A stretch of DNA of 64,000 nt from Bacteroidota bacterium. GTDB taxonomy: Bacteria; Bacteroidota; Bacteroidia; Chitinophagales; Chitinophagaceae. The position numbers and the translations under genes were made by a program. The DNA lies in assembly GCA_005884665.1 (NCBI GenBank), contig VBAT01000006.1, forward strand, positions 80,106 to 144,105. Reading direction: 5' to 3'. The notes under the pieces were generated by a model. That model was given only the letters and a program-made list of their open reading frames with translations, was not told the origin of the DNA and did not search any database. Positions 26,273 to 35,575 of the stretch are shown here, in pieces; positions within the stretch are counted from its first letter, which is position 1; every line of letters begins with the position of its first letter.

Positions 26273-27100
26273 TTATTTGAAGATCGTGCTGAAGAATTCC
26301 TTCATGTCTTTCCAGGAAGCAGAATCTGCCGCTGCATTATACATAACATTAAGATCCGGGAATTTTTGATGCATGGCCGTGGCATTGGGATTGGTAAATG
26401 CATGGACAGCGCCGGGATATGATTTAAATGTGTAAGAAGCGCCGATAGAATCCATTTGCTTTTTAAATTGAGCTACTTCCGCCGGGGTGACATAGGTATC
26501 GTCTGCACCATGACATACCAGGATTTTTGCTTTGAGCAGGTCCTTATTGGCCGGAACGATATTCAGGTTTCCATGAAAACTGGCAACACCAGCAAGGTCA
26601 TCTCCCAGTTTGGCCATAGTCAGCACCATACCACCGCCAAAACAGTATCCGATAGCCGCAACCTTATCGCCCGCCTGCGGGTAACTTTTTATTTTAGCTA
26701 ATGCCGCATCAAACCGGGTTTTTGCCATTTGCGGATTCCCATAAAAAGGTCCGGCCAACTTCATTGCGTCTCCCGGGTTATCGGCAGTTTTGCCGTTTCC
26801 ATAAAGATCAACAGCCATGGCCAGGTATCCCATTTCAGCGAGCTGTTTGGCGCGCATACGGGGATAATCATTTTGGCCCCACCATTCATGCACAACCAGT
26901 ACCACGGGTCGTTTTTCCATGCTGCCTGAATCATATGCCACGTAGCCATTCATTGTAACACTATCAGCAGTATAAGTAATGTTTTCCTCCTTAATACCTG
27001 CTGTTTTTGTTTCAGCTTCTTTTTTGTCTTCATTATTGCAGGAAGATGTGCCAAGGGCAATTACGATGGCACCAATAGCGATAAAGCCTGGATATTTCAT
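26273..27100 (-). CDS. dienelactone hydrolase family lipoprotein
   Basis: Probable lipoprotein (signal ending GTSSC, Cys 21). The hydrolase domain has VVHEWWGQNDYPR after strand 3, the Cys nucleophile elbow GYCFGGG, the acid in CHGADDTYV and the His in PGAVHAFTNP, which is the Cys-Asp-His triad of dienelactone hydrolases. 275 residues. Localised to the cell envelope, unlike classical cytoplasmic enzymes; substrate unknown. Confidence 0.93.
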   Translation of the reverse strand: MKYPGFIAIGAIVIALGTSSCNNEDKKEAETKTAGIKEENITYTADSVTMNGYVAYDSGSMEKRPVVLVVHEWWGQNDYPRMRAKQLAEMGYLAMAVDLYGNGKTADNPGDAMKLAGPFYGNPQMAKTRFDAALAKIKSYPQAGDKVAAIGYCFGGGMVLTMAKLGDDLAGVASFHGNLNIVPANKDLLKAKILVCHGADDTYVTPAEVAQFKKQMDSIGASYTFKSYPGAVHAFTNPNATAMHQKFPDLNVMYNAAADSASWKDMKEFFSTIFK

Positions 27101-27232
27101 GATATAAATTTTTTAATGCGGGGAATTATATCGGATAAAGGTCAGTAAAAGTTTCTTTGCCCGAAAATTTTTTGGGAAACCCGTGATTTTTAGATAGCGA
27201 TTGAATATATTTAACTTTAAAACGAGAAGCTT

Positions 27233-27577
27233 ATGAAGAAAGTTCTGACGTTCGCCTCCCTGCTGGCGACTGCCGTTATATTCTATAATTGTCATGGATC
27301 AAAAAAAGCAACTGCGGCGGCTCCCAAAACTACTTATGATGGAAGTCTTAAAGCTGTGATCGCTGCAAACTGCTCACCCTGTCATATCGCGGGCCAGGGC
27401 AATAAAAAGCCTTACGACAATTATACCAACGCAAAAGCAGATATTGATGATATGATCCGCCGCATTGACATGAACCCAACAGACAGGGGATTCATGCCTT
27501 TCAAACATCCCAAATTACCAGATGCCACAATTGCTGTTTTCAAAAAATGGAAAGCAGATGGCACACCTGAGAACTAA
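27233..27577 (+). CDS. small c-type cytochrome-like protein
   Basis: The 114 residues start with a signal sequence and have a haem-binding CSPCH at 47-51 and a Met in RGFMPFKHP that could be the axial ligand, the layout of class I cytochromes. A Cys at 20 could be lipidated but FYNC is a weak lipobox. The sequence between (KADIDDMIRRIDMNP) is helical. One base separates its stop codon from the next ATG, so the two genes are coupled. Confidence 0.82.
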   Translation: MKKVLTFASLLATAVIFYNCHGSKKATAAAPKTTYDGSLKAVIAANCSPCHIAGQGNKKPYDNYTNAKADIDDMIRRIDMNPTDRGFMPFKHPKLPDATIAVFKKWKADGTPEN

Positions 27578-27578
27578 A

Positions 27579-27896
27579 ATGCATACTAAAACATACCTGT
27601 TCATAAGAGCAGCAGTTGTACTGCTGCTTCTTGTTTTATCAACCGCTGGCCGGTCGCAAAAAGTAATTGACAGCATATCACGCGAATCGTGCGACTGCAT
27701 GGAAAAAATGCTGTCGATAATGAAGCTGCCTGTAGAAGATTCATTGACAAACTGTGTAACTGTTTCGCTAAACAATCACCTCGGGGCCCTTGGCAAAGAG
27801 AAGAAGCTGAATCCGGGAACCGAAAAAGGACTCCAGGAGATACATGAACGAGTGCGAAAGTCTCTTAAGAAGAAATGCAGGGTGTTTACAGGTTAA
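27579..27896 (+). CDS. small exported protein with three Cys, unknown
   Basis: From the ATG at 27579 (MHTKTYLFIRAAVVLLLLVL signal peptide) about 105 residues remain, with ESCDCMEKML and later NCVTV and KKCRVF. The SCxCxxK start resembles small exported helical proteins of Bacteroidota. A longer frame from 27522 overlaps the cytochrome gene and is not needed. Probably co-expressed with the cytochrome; function unknown. Confidence 0.65.
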   Translation: MHTKTYLFIRAAVVLLLLVLSTAGRSQKVIDSISRESCDCMEKMLSIMKLPVEDSLTNCVTVSLNNHLGALGKEKKLNPGTEKGLQEIHERVRKSLKKKCRVFTG

Positions 27897-27904
27897 TAGA
27901 AAAC

Positions 27905-28126
27905 TTATTCAGCGATATACCATTTGCCCTGGTCATCTTTAGCATACGTGAAGCCATTACTCATCAAATGGACTTCACGTTTGTGTTTTTCACTATAGCT
28001 GCTGCTTTTTTCATACACTCTCACGCCATTGTTTTCCCTGGTCAGGTAAGCGATCAATGCGGACAAAGTTGGAAGCACGTCGTGCAGCCATTCACCCTCG
28101 CTTTCTTTTACAAATGCCTGGCTCAT
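27905..28126 (-). CDS. small hypothetical protein
   Basis: The 73 residues (MSQAFVKESEGEWLHDVLPT start, QGKWYIAE end) are charged and soluble, without signal peptide or Cys. The 'GEWLHDVLPTLSALIAYL' helix and closing aromatic strand look like a folded small protein, and the codon pattern is unremarkable. Convergent with the plus-strand pair, 8 bases from its end. No family recognised. Confidence 0.6.
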   Translation of the reverse strand: MSQAFVKESEGEWLHDVLPTLSALIAYLTRENNGVRVYEKSSSYSEKHKREVHLMSNGFTYAKDDQGKWYIAE

Positions 28127-28249
28127 GCGATAGATTTTAGGGCAAAGTTATAGGCGAAGACTTAATGTAGGATGTAGATGGCTTACAGTTGTTGGATGCT
28201 GGCTGCTGGATGCAAGATGTTGGGGCAATCGTTGTCATTGATTATGGGA

Positions 28250-29707
28250 TTAATAGATCTCCGTATTGGAAATAAGCGGGCACGCCCTTGATGAATAAAT
28301 ATTGACCCTGATGCGATGGGTTTCCACGGGTTTAATGGCCAAGATCCTTTTATATCCAATCGTCGTCCCTTCGGCTACCTTTTGCCAATTGTTATCTTTC
28401 CATATCTCTACAGTAAATCCTTTTACACGCTGACCCAATCTGATATATTCCTGCAGCACAACATATTTGATCGTCGAGGTGTTGCCCAGGTTGATCTCAA
28501 AGCTGCCGGTGGTAATAGCATCATCAGTCGCCCAGTAGGTATTTTTGTTTCCATCAGTAATGTTGGAAGGCGAATATTCTTTTACATTTCCTCGGAAACT
28601 ACCTGCAGTTACTTTTGCCCTACTGGCAAGATTGACCGCAAATTCTTTGTTCAATAATTTCCTGAACCCTTTTAGTGCTTCGATATCATTTTCATGAAAT
28701 AAGCCACGACGGTCAGGCGGAATGTTTAATAGCAATGTAGAACCGCGTCCAACAGATGTGAGATAGATATTGAACAATTGTTGTGGTGCTTTCACCAATG
28801 AGTCTTCTTCCTTATGATAAAACCATCCTGGCCGGATGGAAACATCTGTTTCTGCCGGTATCCATTTATCACCGTCTGGTGAGCCGGTGTTCAATAAACC
28901 CTCAATGCCAGCCTTACCCGCGAACAGTGTATCGGCTGAAATAGTATTCCAGTTTGTTTCTCCCGCAGATCCTTTCTCATTTCCCACCCATCGCACTCCG
29001 GGTCCTGCATCACTGAAGAAGATTACATCAGGCTGCATACTCCGAACCAATGAAAGAGTCGTGGGCCAGTCGTAGTAGGTAGCACCATTGATCTTTCTCG
29101 TTTCGTTAGCACCGCCATAGTAACCTTTGCCTCCGTTGGCGCCATCAAACCACATTTCGGAGATGGGACCATAGAGCGTGAACAATTCTTTCAACTGGTT
29201 GCGATAGTAAGTAATATAGGCAGGCTTGCCGTATTCTGCGTGGTTGCGATCCCAGGGAGAGAGATAGACGCCAAACTTCAATCCGTATTTTTTGCAGGCT
29301 TCGCTTACTTCTTTTACCACGTCGCCGTTTCCGTTTTTGTAGGGACTGTATTTTATAGAGTGTTTTGTGTACCGGCTGGGCCAAAGGCAAAAACCGTCAT
29401 GATGCTTGCATGTCAGTATTAAAGTTTTAAAGCCAGTTTCCTTTAATGTTCTAGCCCATTGTGATACATCGAGCTGTGAAGGGTTGAAGACAGATTCGCT
29501 TTCATCTCCATTACCCCATTCCAGCCCGGTGAACGTGTTGGTGGTAAAATGAACAAACGCATTCATCTCCATTTCGTGCCAGGCTAACTGGGCCGCGGAG
29601 GGGATAGGCAACAGGGGCTTTGGCGGCGCTATTTTTTTATGCTGGCATGATACAGCTAATGATATTCCCAATGAAAGGAGGAACGTGACTACAGGTTTAT
29701 GGTTCAT
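28250..29707 (-). CDS. alpha-L-fucosidase (GH29) with C-terminal discoidin domain
   Basis: Exported glycosidase releasing fucose from glycans. The signal ends in AVSC (Cys 21), so it is probably a lipoprotein. The GH29 barrel (about 40-350) has ILTCKHHDGFCLWPS, FGVYLSPWDRN and the nucleophile strand ISEMWFDGANGG. After RKLLNKEFAVNLA a discoidin (F5/8 type C) domain (about 365-485) has NITDGNKNTYWATDD and VKGFTVEIW. 485 residues, normal for Bacteroidota members. No SusC/D pair lies nearby, so it is not in a classical utilisation locus here. Confidence 0.93.
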   Translation of the reverse strand: MNHKPVVTFLLSLGISLAVSCQHKKIAPPKPLLPIPSAAQLAWHEMEMNAFVHFTTNTFTGLEWGNGDESESVFNPSQLDVSQWARTLKETGFKTLILTCKHHDGFCLWPSRYTKHSIKYSPYKNGNGDVVKEVSEACKKYGLKFGVYLSPWDRNHAEYGKPAYITYYRNQLKELFTLYGPISEMWFDGANGGKGYYGGANETRKINGATYYDWPTTLSLVRSMQPDVIFFSDAGPGVRWVGNEKGSAGETNWNTISADTLFAGKAGIEGLLNTGSPDGDKWIPAETDVSIRPGWFYHKEEDSLVKAPQQLFNIYLTSVGRGSTLLLNIPPDRRGLFHENDIEALKGFRKLLNKEFAVNLASRAKVTAGSFRGNVKEYSPSNITDGNKNTYWATDDAITTGSFEINLGNTSTIKYVVLQEYIRLGQRVKGFTVEIWKDNNWQKVAEGTTIGYKRILAIKPVETHRIRVNIYSSRACPLISNTEIY

Positions 29708-29719
29708 TATGAGATGGCT

Positions 29720-30172
29720 TTATCGGTGATCAACAGGTTCCAGGTCCAGGACCTGGTGAAGATGATGCCGGAGATGTCTGACGTAGTCCTTTGCTAGCCA
29801 ATCAATGGTGTGTAAGCTTTCGGTCTGGCAACTTCGTTGCATCGTCTCAGGCGTCATATTTTTTAAGATGATGACAATATGTTTGTTCAACAGGTACCAA
29901 AGATTGACGAGATTGGCCAGGTCGTAATGCTGGTAATTAGAAAGAGCTACCCAATTATCCTGTTTATATACAATTATTGGATTTTCCTCGTATTGGGCGA
30001 CGATGAAGCGCCGGATATTATTTTGCGCCGAGTCAACCATATGCCCCAAGATCTCTTTCTTACTCCATTTTGAAGGAGAGGGCTTATATTCCATTTTATC
30101 CTTAAGAATGGCACGCAGGGCTGCCAGGTGCTGGTCAATGACCGCTTCGAGTTCAAAAGCTGTCGATTGCAT
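29720..30172 (-). CDS. DinB family protein
   Basis: Four-helix DinB-type fold of 150 residues: WSKKEILGHMVDSAQNN carries the first metal His and DYVRHLRHHLHQVLDL the C-terminal His pair. These proteins resemble bacillithiol or mycothiol transferases, but most have no assigned reaction. Only 12 bases separate it from the fucosidase gene, on the same strand. Confidence 0.88.
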   Translation of the reverse strand: MQSTAFELEAVIDQHLAALRAILKDKMEYKPSPSKWSKKEILGHMVDSAQNNIRRFIVAQYEENPIIVYKQDNWVALSNYQHYDLANLVNLWYLLNKHIVIILKNMTPETMQRSCQTESLHTIDWLAKDYVRHLRHHLHQVLDLEPVDHR

Positions 30173-30365
30173 AATTGTTTGTTATAAGCAAATCTAAAGA
30201 TTAAATGATCAGGATATGCAAAAATGGGTGGCCTGATAACTTGCCGGATCAGTGCATTAATCCGGTAAGGTGGCCGGCGGCTTTAAAAAATCGGCTCGAA
30301 ATTGCATAAAATCATAGTGCATTTTTTATAATTTGCATTATTTACATAGTCAAAACAGACTTGCC

Positions 30366-30821
30366 ATGATCAGAGTCAGAGAAATCCTGGATAAAAAGCA
30401 GAAGGTAAATAACATCATTACGCCCACCGCTCTCGTTATTGACGCATTAAAGATGCTGACCTCGGTAAATTTGAGTTACCTGATAGTAATGGATGGGAAT
30501 GAGTTCAGGGGAATTTTTTGCGAGAGGGATTATTGCCGTAATGTGATCTTAAAAAATCGTTCGAGTAAAACCGCTATCGTGGAAGAAGTAATGACGACCG
30601 ATCTTCCGAGAATAGAGGTGTCTGATACAGCGGAGTTTTGTATGGATACAATGAACGAGCATAAGACGCGGTACCTGCTGGCCTATGACAACTCTCATTT
30701 CGCCGGTGTCATAACCATTCATGATCTGCTCCGACAGGTGCTTAGCAACCGCGAATGGGTGTTTGATCATTCCATCGCCGAAAAATTACTGGAGCAGGAG
30801 GAAGGGGATAAGATTTTTTAG
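30366..30821 (+). CDS. CBS-domain pair protein
   Basis: Starting at the ATG 30366 (MIRVREILDKKQ), the 151 residues form two CBS domains (about 1-60 and 75-130), with VMDGNEFRGIFCERDYCRNV and HFAGVITIHDLLRQVL as the typical ends of each repeat. CBS pairs bind adenosyl ligands and act as regulators. No other domain is present. A small hairpin (CCGGAT...ATCCGG, about 30244) lies upstream. Partner unknown. Confidence 0.92.
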   Translation: MIRVREILDKKQKVNNIITPTALVIDALKMLTSVNLSYLIVMDGNEFRGIFCERDYCRNVILKNRSSKTAIVEEVMTTDLPRIEVSDTAEFCMDTMNEHKTRYLLAYDNSHFAGVITIHDLLRQVLSNREWVFDHSIAEKLLEQEEGDKIF

Positions 30822-30908
30822 TTGACTGGTTGATTGGTTGATTAGTTAACTAGTTTATTTTAAAGAAAGTTCATTGTCAACCTTTAAACCCTTCGACCGT
30901 TAAACCTT

Positions 30909-31343
30909 TCAAATCGTCACTTCCAGTTCAAATATTTTTTGCTGTTTAGTTTCTTTAAAACCGGTTTGGAGATAAAACTGGTGTGCGGCTATGCGTTTAA
31001 TATTGGAGCGGACACGTAAGACAGAATACCCTTTGGTCCCACACCATTTTTTTGCAGCCTCAACCAGCATCCTGCCGATTCCCAGTCGCTGATGATGATT
31101 GTCTACTACCATCCCGCCGATCTCACAAAAGGGTCCCGATTCCAGCCGGGTAGTATGAAACAGATGGATCCAGCCAACCACTTCCTCATGGACAGCCACC
31201 ATGATAATCTCGTTTTCATTTTGACCGATAGTTGTAATGTTTGTTTCTGTATCCTGTTCAGAGATGGGATAACCTAATTGTGTAGACAATTTTGCAATGG
31301 CTGCGGTATCGCCGGTTGTTGCTTTTCGAATGATTAAATCCAT
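30909..31343 (-). CDS. GNAT family N-acetyltransferase
   Basis: The 144 residues start MDLIIRKATTGDTAAIAKL and contain the acetyl-CoA loop HHQRLGIGRMLVEAA. The core strand before it is CEIGGMVVD, and the C-terminal AAHQFYLQTGFKE is the usual GNAT motif B. Convergent with the CBS gene. Substrate not predictable. Confidence 0.92.
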   Translation of the reverse strand: MDLIIRKATTGDTAAIAKLSTQLGYPISEQDTETNITTIGQNENEIIMVAVHEEVVGWIHLFHTTRLESGPFCEIGGMVVDNHHQRLGIGRMLVEAAKKWCGTKGYSVLRVRSNIKRIAAHQFYLQTGFKETKQQKIFELEVTI

Positions 31344-31457
31344 AAGGCGAGTGAAGATAAGTTTTATCGGGTGATGTCCGCGGAGTGATAGTAAAAATTA
31401 TTTTTCACTACCTGTTTTTTACCGAACTTACTGTAGTGAATTCTATAAAGTTGCTAT

Positions 31458-32432
31458 ATGAAAGAAATAGTCAACTGTGCGGCTTACGCCAGCGGTCGCC
31501 GAACGGCTGATGTACAGTTGAACAATGTACATGAAGTATTAAAAGATAGCAGGCAATTTGTCTGGATCGGTTTATATGAACCATCGGAAGAAGTACTGGC
31601 CAGTGTGCAGAAAGAATTCGGGTTACACGACCTGGCGGTCGAAGACGCACATATAGCTCACCAGCGTCCAAAAGTCGAGATCTACGGCGATTCACTATTC
31701 GTTGTTCTCCGTACGGCGCAAATAAACCATGAACGTCATACTGAATTTGGTGAAACGCATTTCTTTGTCGGAACAAATTTTATTGTGGTGGTCCGCCACG
31801 GTTCCAACGTTCCTTATACAGAGGTGCGTGCCAGGTGTGAATCGATGCCTGACCTGTTGTGTAAGGGCCAGGGTTTTGTCCTGTATGCGGTAATGGATTT
31901 TATTGTTGATCGTTATTTTCCAGTAGTGCATGAGCTGGAAATGGAACTGGAAGAAATAGAAGATAAGATCTTTAAAGAACGACCCAGCCGGGAAACGACA
32001 GAGCAGATCTATATGCTGAAGCGAGAGTTGTTGGAGATAAAAAGAACCGTGTCGCCGCTGGTAGATATCTGCAATCGCCTGATGCGTTTTGATATCAAAA
32101 GCATTTCATCCGAAACACAACCTTATTTCCGCGATATCTATGATCATGCAGTACGAATCAATGAAATGGTGGACAATACCCGTGAACTGTTGAACACAGC
32201 GCTGGAAGCAAATTTTTCCCTGATATCAATTTCCCAGAGCGATGTTTCAAAAAAATTTGCAGGCTGGGCCGCCATTATCGCTGTCCCTACCATGGTAGCT
32301 GGTTTTTATGGGATGAATTTTAAGTTCATTCCGGAGACCAACTGGCATTTTGGTTTTTATGCTGTTTTGTTGGGTACTGCCGGCGCCTGCCTTCTTCTTT
32401 ATTATTTGTTTCGGCGCTCGGGCTGGCTGTAG
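31458..32432 (+). CDS. corA: CorA-type magnesium/cobalt transporter
   Basis: Pentameric inner-membrane Mg2+ channel subunit. A soluble N-terminal domain (1-260) ends in a long helix, followed by two transmembrane helices (about 270-290 and 300-320) with the signature YGMNF between them at the pore entrance. The C-terminal tail is short and basic (RRSGW). 324 residues, normal length. It stands alone, with an inverted repeat directly after it. Confidence 0.95.
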   Translation: MKEIVNCAAYASGRRTADVQLNNVHEVLKDSRQFVWIGLYEPSEEVLASVQKEFGLHDLAVEDAHIAHQRPKVEIYGDSLFVVLRTAQINHERHTEFGETHFFVGTNFIVVVRHGSNVPYTEVRARCESMPDLLCKGQGFVLYAVMDFIVDRYFPVVHELEMELEEIEDKIFKERPSRETTEQIYMLKRELLEIKRTVSPLVDICNRLMRFDIKSISSETQPYFRDIYDHAVRINEMVDNTRELLNTALEANFSLISISQSDVSKKFAGWAAIIAVPTMVAGFYGMNFKFIPETNWHFGFYAVLLGTAGACLLLYYLFRRSGWL

Positions 32433-32435
32433 TGC

Positions 32436-32546
32436 AGCCGATAGTTCGCAGTCGTTAGTCGATAGGTTGTACCCTGGATTAGGAGCTGATACTGGATGCT
32501 GAAGTCGAAATTTAGCAGCAGTACTGGTGACTAACGACTATCGGCT
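32436..32546. repeat. imperfect inverted repeat between corA and DinB
   Basis: Left arm AGCCGATAG and TCGTTAGTC (interrupted by seven bases, 32436-32460) matches the complement of the right arm at 32529-32546. The pair sits between convergent genes, so a bidirectional terminator or a degenerate repeat is possible. The material between the arms includes the word GGATGCTG seen elsewhere in intergenic gaps. Confidence 0.5.
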
Positions 32547-32561
32547 CAAAACGGCGGAGCT

Positions 32562-32969
32562 TTAGTAAGTATAGGCGGGTGGCGTAATTCCTTTGCAACG
32601 TAAATAAACAGTGGCCTGTCCACGATGATGGGTAATATGATCCATCGTAGCGTGAAATCCTTTTATGGCATCATTACTGGGTTTTCCCTGGCTGATTGTT
32701 TCCTTTAGCGATGCATAGGCTTTGTTGAGATAAGCGATAACATCCTTTTTGGTCGCTTTTGCAGGAGGCTGATTCCATTCGACATTTTTGCCTTTAACGA
32801 AATTGTTTTCCCACCATTCTATGCCATAGGCGATGTGGTGCAGCAATTCTCGGAAATTCCAGATTGTATCAACCGGCTTAAATTCATATTCTCTTTCCGG
32901 CATCAGTTCTGCGACGCTCAGGGTGTACGTCCTTGAGTTTTCCAGCGTGGTGATCAAAAATTCTTTCAT
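32562..32969 (-). CDS. DinB family protein
   Basis: Second DinB-type protein, 135 residues, with FRELLHHIAYGIEWW (metal His pair) and ATMDHITHHRGQATVYLR, the typical C-terminal His motif. It differs from the DinB protein at 29720 in length and sequence. The AraC-type regulator gene lies about 90 bases upstream on the same strand and may control it. Confidence 0.92.
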   Translation of the reverse strand: MKEFLITTLENSRTYTLSVAELMPEREYEFKPVDTIWNFRELLHHIAYGIEWWENNFVKGKNVEWNQPPAKATKKDVIAYLNKAYASLKETISQGKPSNDAIKGFHATMDHITHHRGQATVYLRCKGITPPAYTY

Positions 32970-33060
32970 GTGTTTAAGTATTTAAGGCGAAGCTATCAAT
33001 TCAATGAACTGAGGGGTTAAGGAATCTTGCTCTTTTGGGAAGGATACTGGATGCTGGGTG

Positions 33061-33921
33061 TCAAATGTTGGGTGCTGTGAGGTTTGTTATTCTGAATTTG
33101 GCAGGAGGATATTCATACTTCTGGCGAAAAGCGGCTGTAAAATATTCAATGCTGTTGAAACCGGAAGTAAAGGCAATGTCGGCGACAGGTAAAGAAGTAT
33201 TACGCAAAAGCATGGCGGCATGCTGAAGCCGAGTTGCAAGCAGGTACTGGTGTGGTGAAGTAGATGCGAAATTTTTAAACAGCCTGCTGAAATGAAAAAG
33301 ACTTACATAGCTATATTCGGCTATTTCTTTTAGCGAGATGTCGGAAGTAAAATTGGCTGCAATATATTCCCTTGCCCTTTCAATGGTAGCCAGGTGATTT
33401 TTCTTCAACCTGGAATTTATCTTTTCATTCGGGGTATATTCGGTAAGTGCTCCAAGGATCATCGAGGTCATATCCATTACCAGGTTATCGATCTGGAGTT
33501 TGCTGCCGGCCCTGGTTTGGATCAATTGCAATATGTAAAAATGGAAGAACTCCATTTCGGGAGTGGTATGTACCAACGTTGAATGAAGGTCATTGCTGAA
33601 AAAAAACCGTGCGGGCCCATAATGTTGCAACAGTTCGGCATAAAAGTCTTTTTTGAATTCAAAGATGCTGCATTCATCAGGCACCGTATGGATATGAGTG
33701 ACAGTATGATCATAACCCGGCTTGGTCACCAGCGCACAACCGCTATAAGAATCGAGGGATTGCCTGAACACATTGAATAAAAAATTTCCTTTACGAACAA
33801 AGCTGATAGCAAATGCCTTACTGTACTCCGGTTTGGAGGTATTACAGTCCTTGCACCGGCATCTAAAATCCAGTACCCTGTAAAAATCGGATTCATATAA
33901 TGTGTGGATATCAGCCTGCAT
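33061..33921 (-). CDS. AraC family transcriptional regulator
   Basis: The 286-residue regulator has an N-terminal sensor half and a C-terminal AraC HTH pair (about 185-282): ISLKEIAEYSYVSLFHFSRL and PVADIAFTSGFNSIEYFTAA are the two recognition units. The N-terminus contains RCRCKDCNTSKPEY, three closely spaced Cys that could bind a metal or react with an electrophile. Divergent from the KirBac gene; the DinB gene follows on the same strand, a possible target. Confidence 0.92.
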   Translation of the reverse strand: MQADIHTLYESDFYRVLDFRCRCKDCNTSKPEYSKAFAISFVRKGNFLFNVFRQSLDSYSGCALVTKPGYDHTVTHIHTVPDECSIFEFKKDFYAELLQHYGPARFFFSNDLHSTLVHTTPEMEFFHFYILQLIQTRAGSKLQIDNLVMDMTSMILGALTEYTPNEKINSRLKKNHLATIERAREYIAANFTSDISLKEIAEYSYVSLFHFSRLFKNFASTSPHQYLLATRLQHAAMLLRNTSLPVADIAFTSGFNSIEYFTAAFRQKYEYPPAKFRITNLTAPNI

Positions 33922-34020
33922 CGATCATAAAATTATTAAATTTTGAGAGAACAAATACCAATGAGATTTCCCAAAAACAGCCCTGCTTTAGTAACTGGCG
34001 GAACGCAAGTATCATTGTGC

Positions 34021-34028
34021 TAAATTTG
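34021..34028 (+). promoter_or_regulatory. -7 box TAAATTTG for the KirBac gene
   Basis: Matches TAnnTTTG, 16 bases before the ATG at 34045. Confidence 0.4.
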
Positions 34029-34044
34029 ATCTTTAATTTTCACT

Positions 34045-35004
34045 ATGGCAACAACGACACGCAAGCCGATCAATCCAGGTTTAAAGACCAATAACGATAC
34101 CGGCTTTGGAAACAACGTCTCATCTTATGGCGGAAGATTCATTAACCGGGATGGAAGTTATAATCTTCGAAAACAGGGACTTCCTTTCCTTCAGCGTTTC
34201 AGCATATTCCATACCATGCTGAATATGCCCGCATGGAAATTTATGGCAATAATGGTTGCAACTTTTATTTTGGCTAACCTTGTTTTTACCGCAATTTACC
34301 TGCTGGTTGGCTTAAGCGGCTTTACGGGAATGATCGGCACAACTTCCTGGCAAAAGTTCAGAGAAGTATTTTTTTTCAGCACAGAAACTTTTACAACTGT
34401 CGGCTACGGTAGGGTAAACCCGGTAGGAAGCGGCGTCAATTTTGTGGCTGCCATCGAAGCTATGAGCGGATGGGCTTCATTTGCTGTAATTACAGGGCTG
34501 ATCTATGGACGTTTTGCCAAACCTAAATCGCATATAGCTTTCAGTGACTATGCGCTGGTTGCTCCTTACCGGGATAAGACAGGGCTGATGTTCCGGATTG
34601 TATCTTTCAAAGACAATCACAACCTGTCCGATGCGGAAATAAAAGTAAATCTTGCCCTGCAGGTGCTGGAAGGTAATGAGCTGCGCTATAAATTTTATGA
34701 GCTCGGCCTGGAAAGAAGCAAAGTGGATACTTTGATGATGAACTGGACCGTTGTTCACCCGATCGACGAAAATAGTCCACTATTCGGCATGATGGACGAA
34801 GACTATAGAACATCAGATGTAGAGATATATGTGCAGGTGAAAGGGTTTGATGATGTTTATTCAGCCACAGTTGTGCGCCGAACTTCCTATATATACGATG
34901 AAATAAAATTCAATGCCCGGTTTGCACCAATGTTTCATGAAAGCGAAGATGGAAAAACAACTATTGTGGAGCTCGACAAATTAAGCCACTTTAAACAGCT
35001 ATAA
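34045..35004 (+). CDS. inward-rectifier (KirBac-type) potassium channel
   Basis: Tetrameric K+ channel subunit in the inner membrane. Two transmembrane helices (about 66-90 and 130-155) flank the pore loop with the selectivity filter TVGYG (TETFTTVGYGRVNP, near residue 115). The C-terminal 160 residues form the cytoplasmic immunoglobulin-like gating domain, with FRIVSFKDNHNLSDAEIKVN and VVHPIDENSPLFGM, both typical of Kir channels. 319 residues, normal for KirBac. Confidence 0.96.
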   Translation: MATTTRKPINPGLKTNNDTGFGNNVSSYGGRFINRDGSYNLRKQGLPFLQRFSIFHTMLNMPAWKFMAIMVATFILANLVFTAIYLLVGLSGFTGMIGTTSWQKFREVFFFSTETFTTVGYGRVNPVGSGVNFVAAIEAMSGWASFAVITGLIYGRFAKPKSHIAFSDYALVAPYRDKTGLMFRIVSFKDNHNLSDAEIKVNLALQVLEGNELRYKFYELGLERSKVDTLMMNWTVVHPIDENSPLFGMMDEDYRTSDVEIYVQVKGFDDVYSATVVRRTSYIYDEIKFNARFAPMFHESEDGKTTIVELDKLSHFKQL

Positions 35005-35037
35005 TAAAAGCAGAATTTGCAACAGTTGCTAGTGAGC

Positions 35038-35550
35038 TTATAAGTTCTTCTCCAGGATTATGAATTCCAGCGGCTGGGTAGGTGTACCGAACCTGTTGTC
35101 GACGGGAAATGGCTCTGTTTCCCCCGTTTTAGAATAACCCTTTCGCTCATACCAGGCTACCAACTCGTGGCGAATGTCTATTACTTTCATGAAAATGGAG
35201 GAACAGTTTTTATCTTTTGCATACCTCTCGGCTTCGGCCATAAGTTGCTTACCGATTCCTGTTGCCTGAATTCGCGGCAAGACACTCAACATGCCGAGGT
35301 ACAATTTATCTTCTTTTGTATGTAGAAATACGCAACCCTTCATTTTGTTATTGTCATCAACATACTTCAGGAAAACGGCGCCGTTTGTCTGCATCAATAG
35401 CAGCAGGGTAGGAGCGTCCGTTCGCAAATTTCCTTGCAGCAGGTCTGCTTCAGTGGTCCAGCCCTGTTTTGAATCGTCACCGCGGTAAGCGCTATTCAAC
35501 AATTCTACCAGGGCAGGAATATCTGCTACTGTGGCTTGTACAATCGGCAT
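35038..35550 (-). CDS. GNAT family N-acetyltransferase
   Basis: Third stand-alone GNAT in the window, 170 residues. The acetyl-CoA loop is PRIQATGIGKQLMAEA and the preceding strand is LYLGMLSVL. The C-terminus (WYERKGYSKTGETEPFP) is the usual family ending. Convergent with the KirBac gene. Substrate unknown. Confidence 0.92.
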   Translation of the reverse strand: MPIVQATVADIPALVELLNSAYRGDDSKQGWTTEADLLQGNLRTDAPTLLLLMQTNGAVFLKYVDDNNKMKGCVFLHTKEDKLYLGMLSVLPRIQATGIGKQLMAEAERYAKDKNCSSIFMKVIDIRHELVAWYERKGYSKTGETEPFPVDNRFGTPTQPLEFIILEKNL

Positions 35551-35575
35551 TTAGCAAAAATAAGTGGAGTTATCG

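Noticed and set aside
28250..29707. Polysaccharide utilisation locus around the fucosidase
   Set aside because: No SusC/SusD pair, sulfatase or other glycosidase lies nearby in this window.
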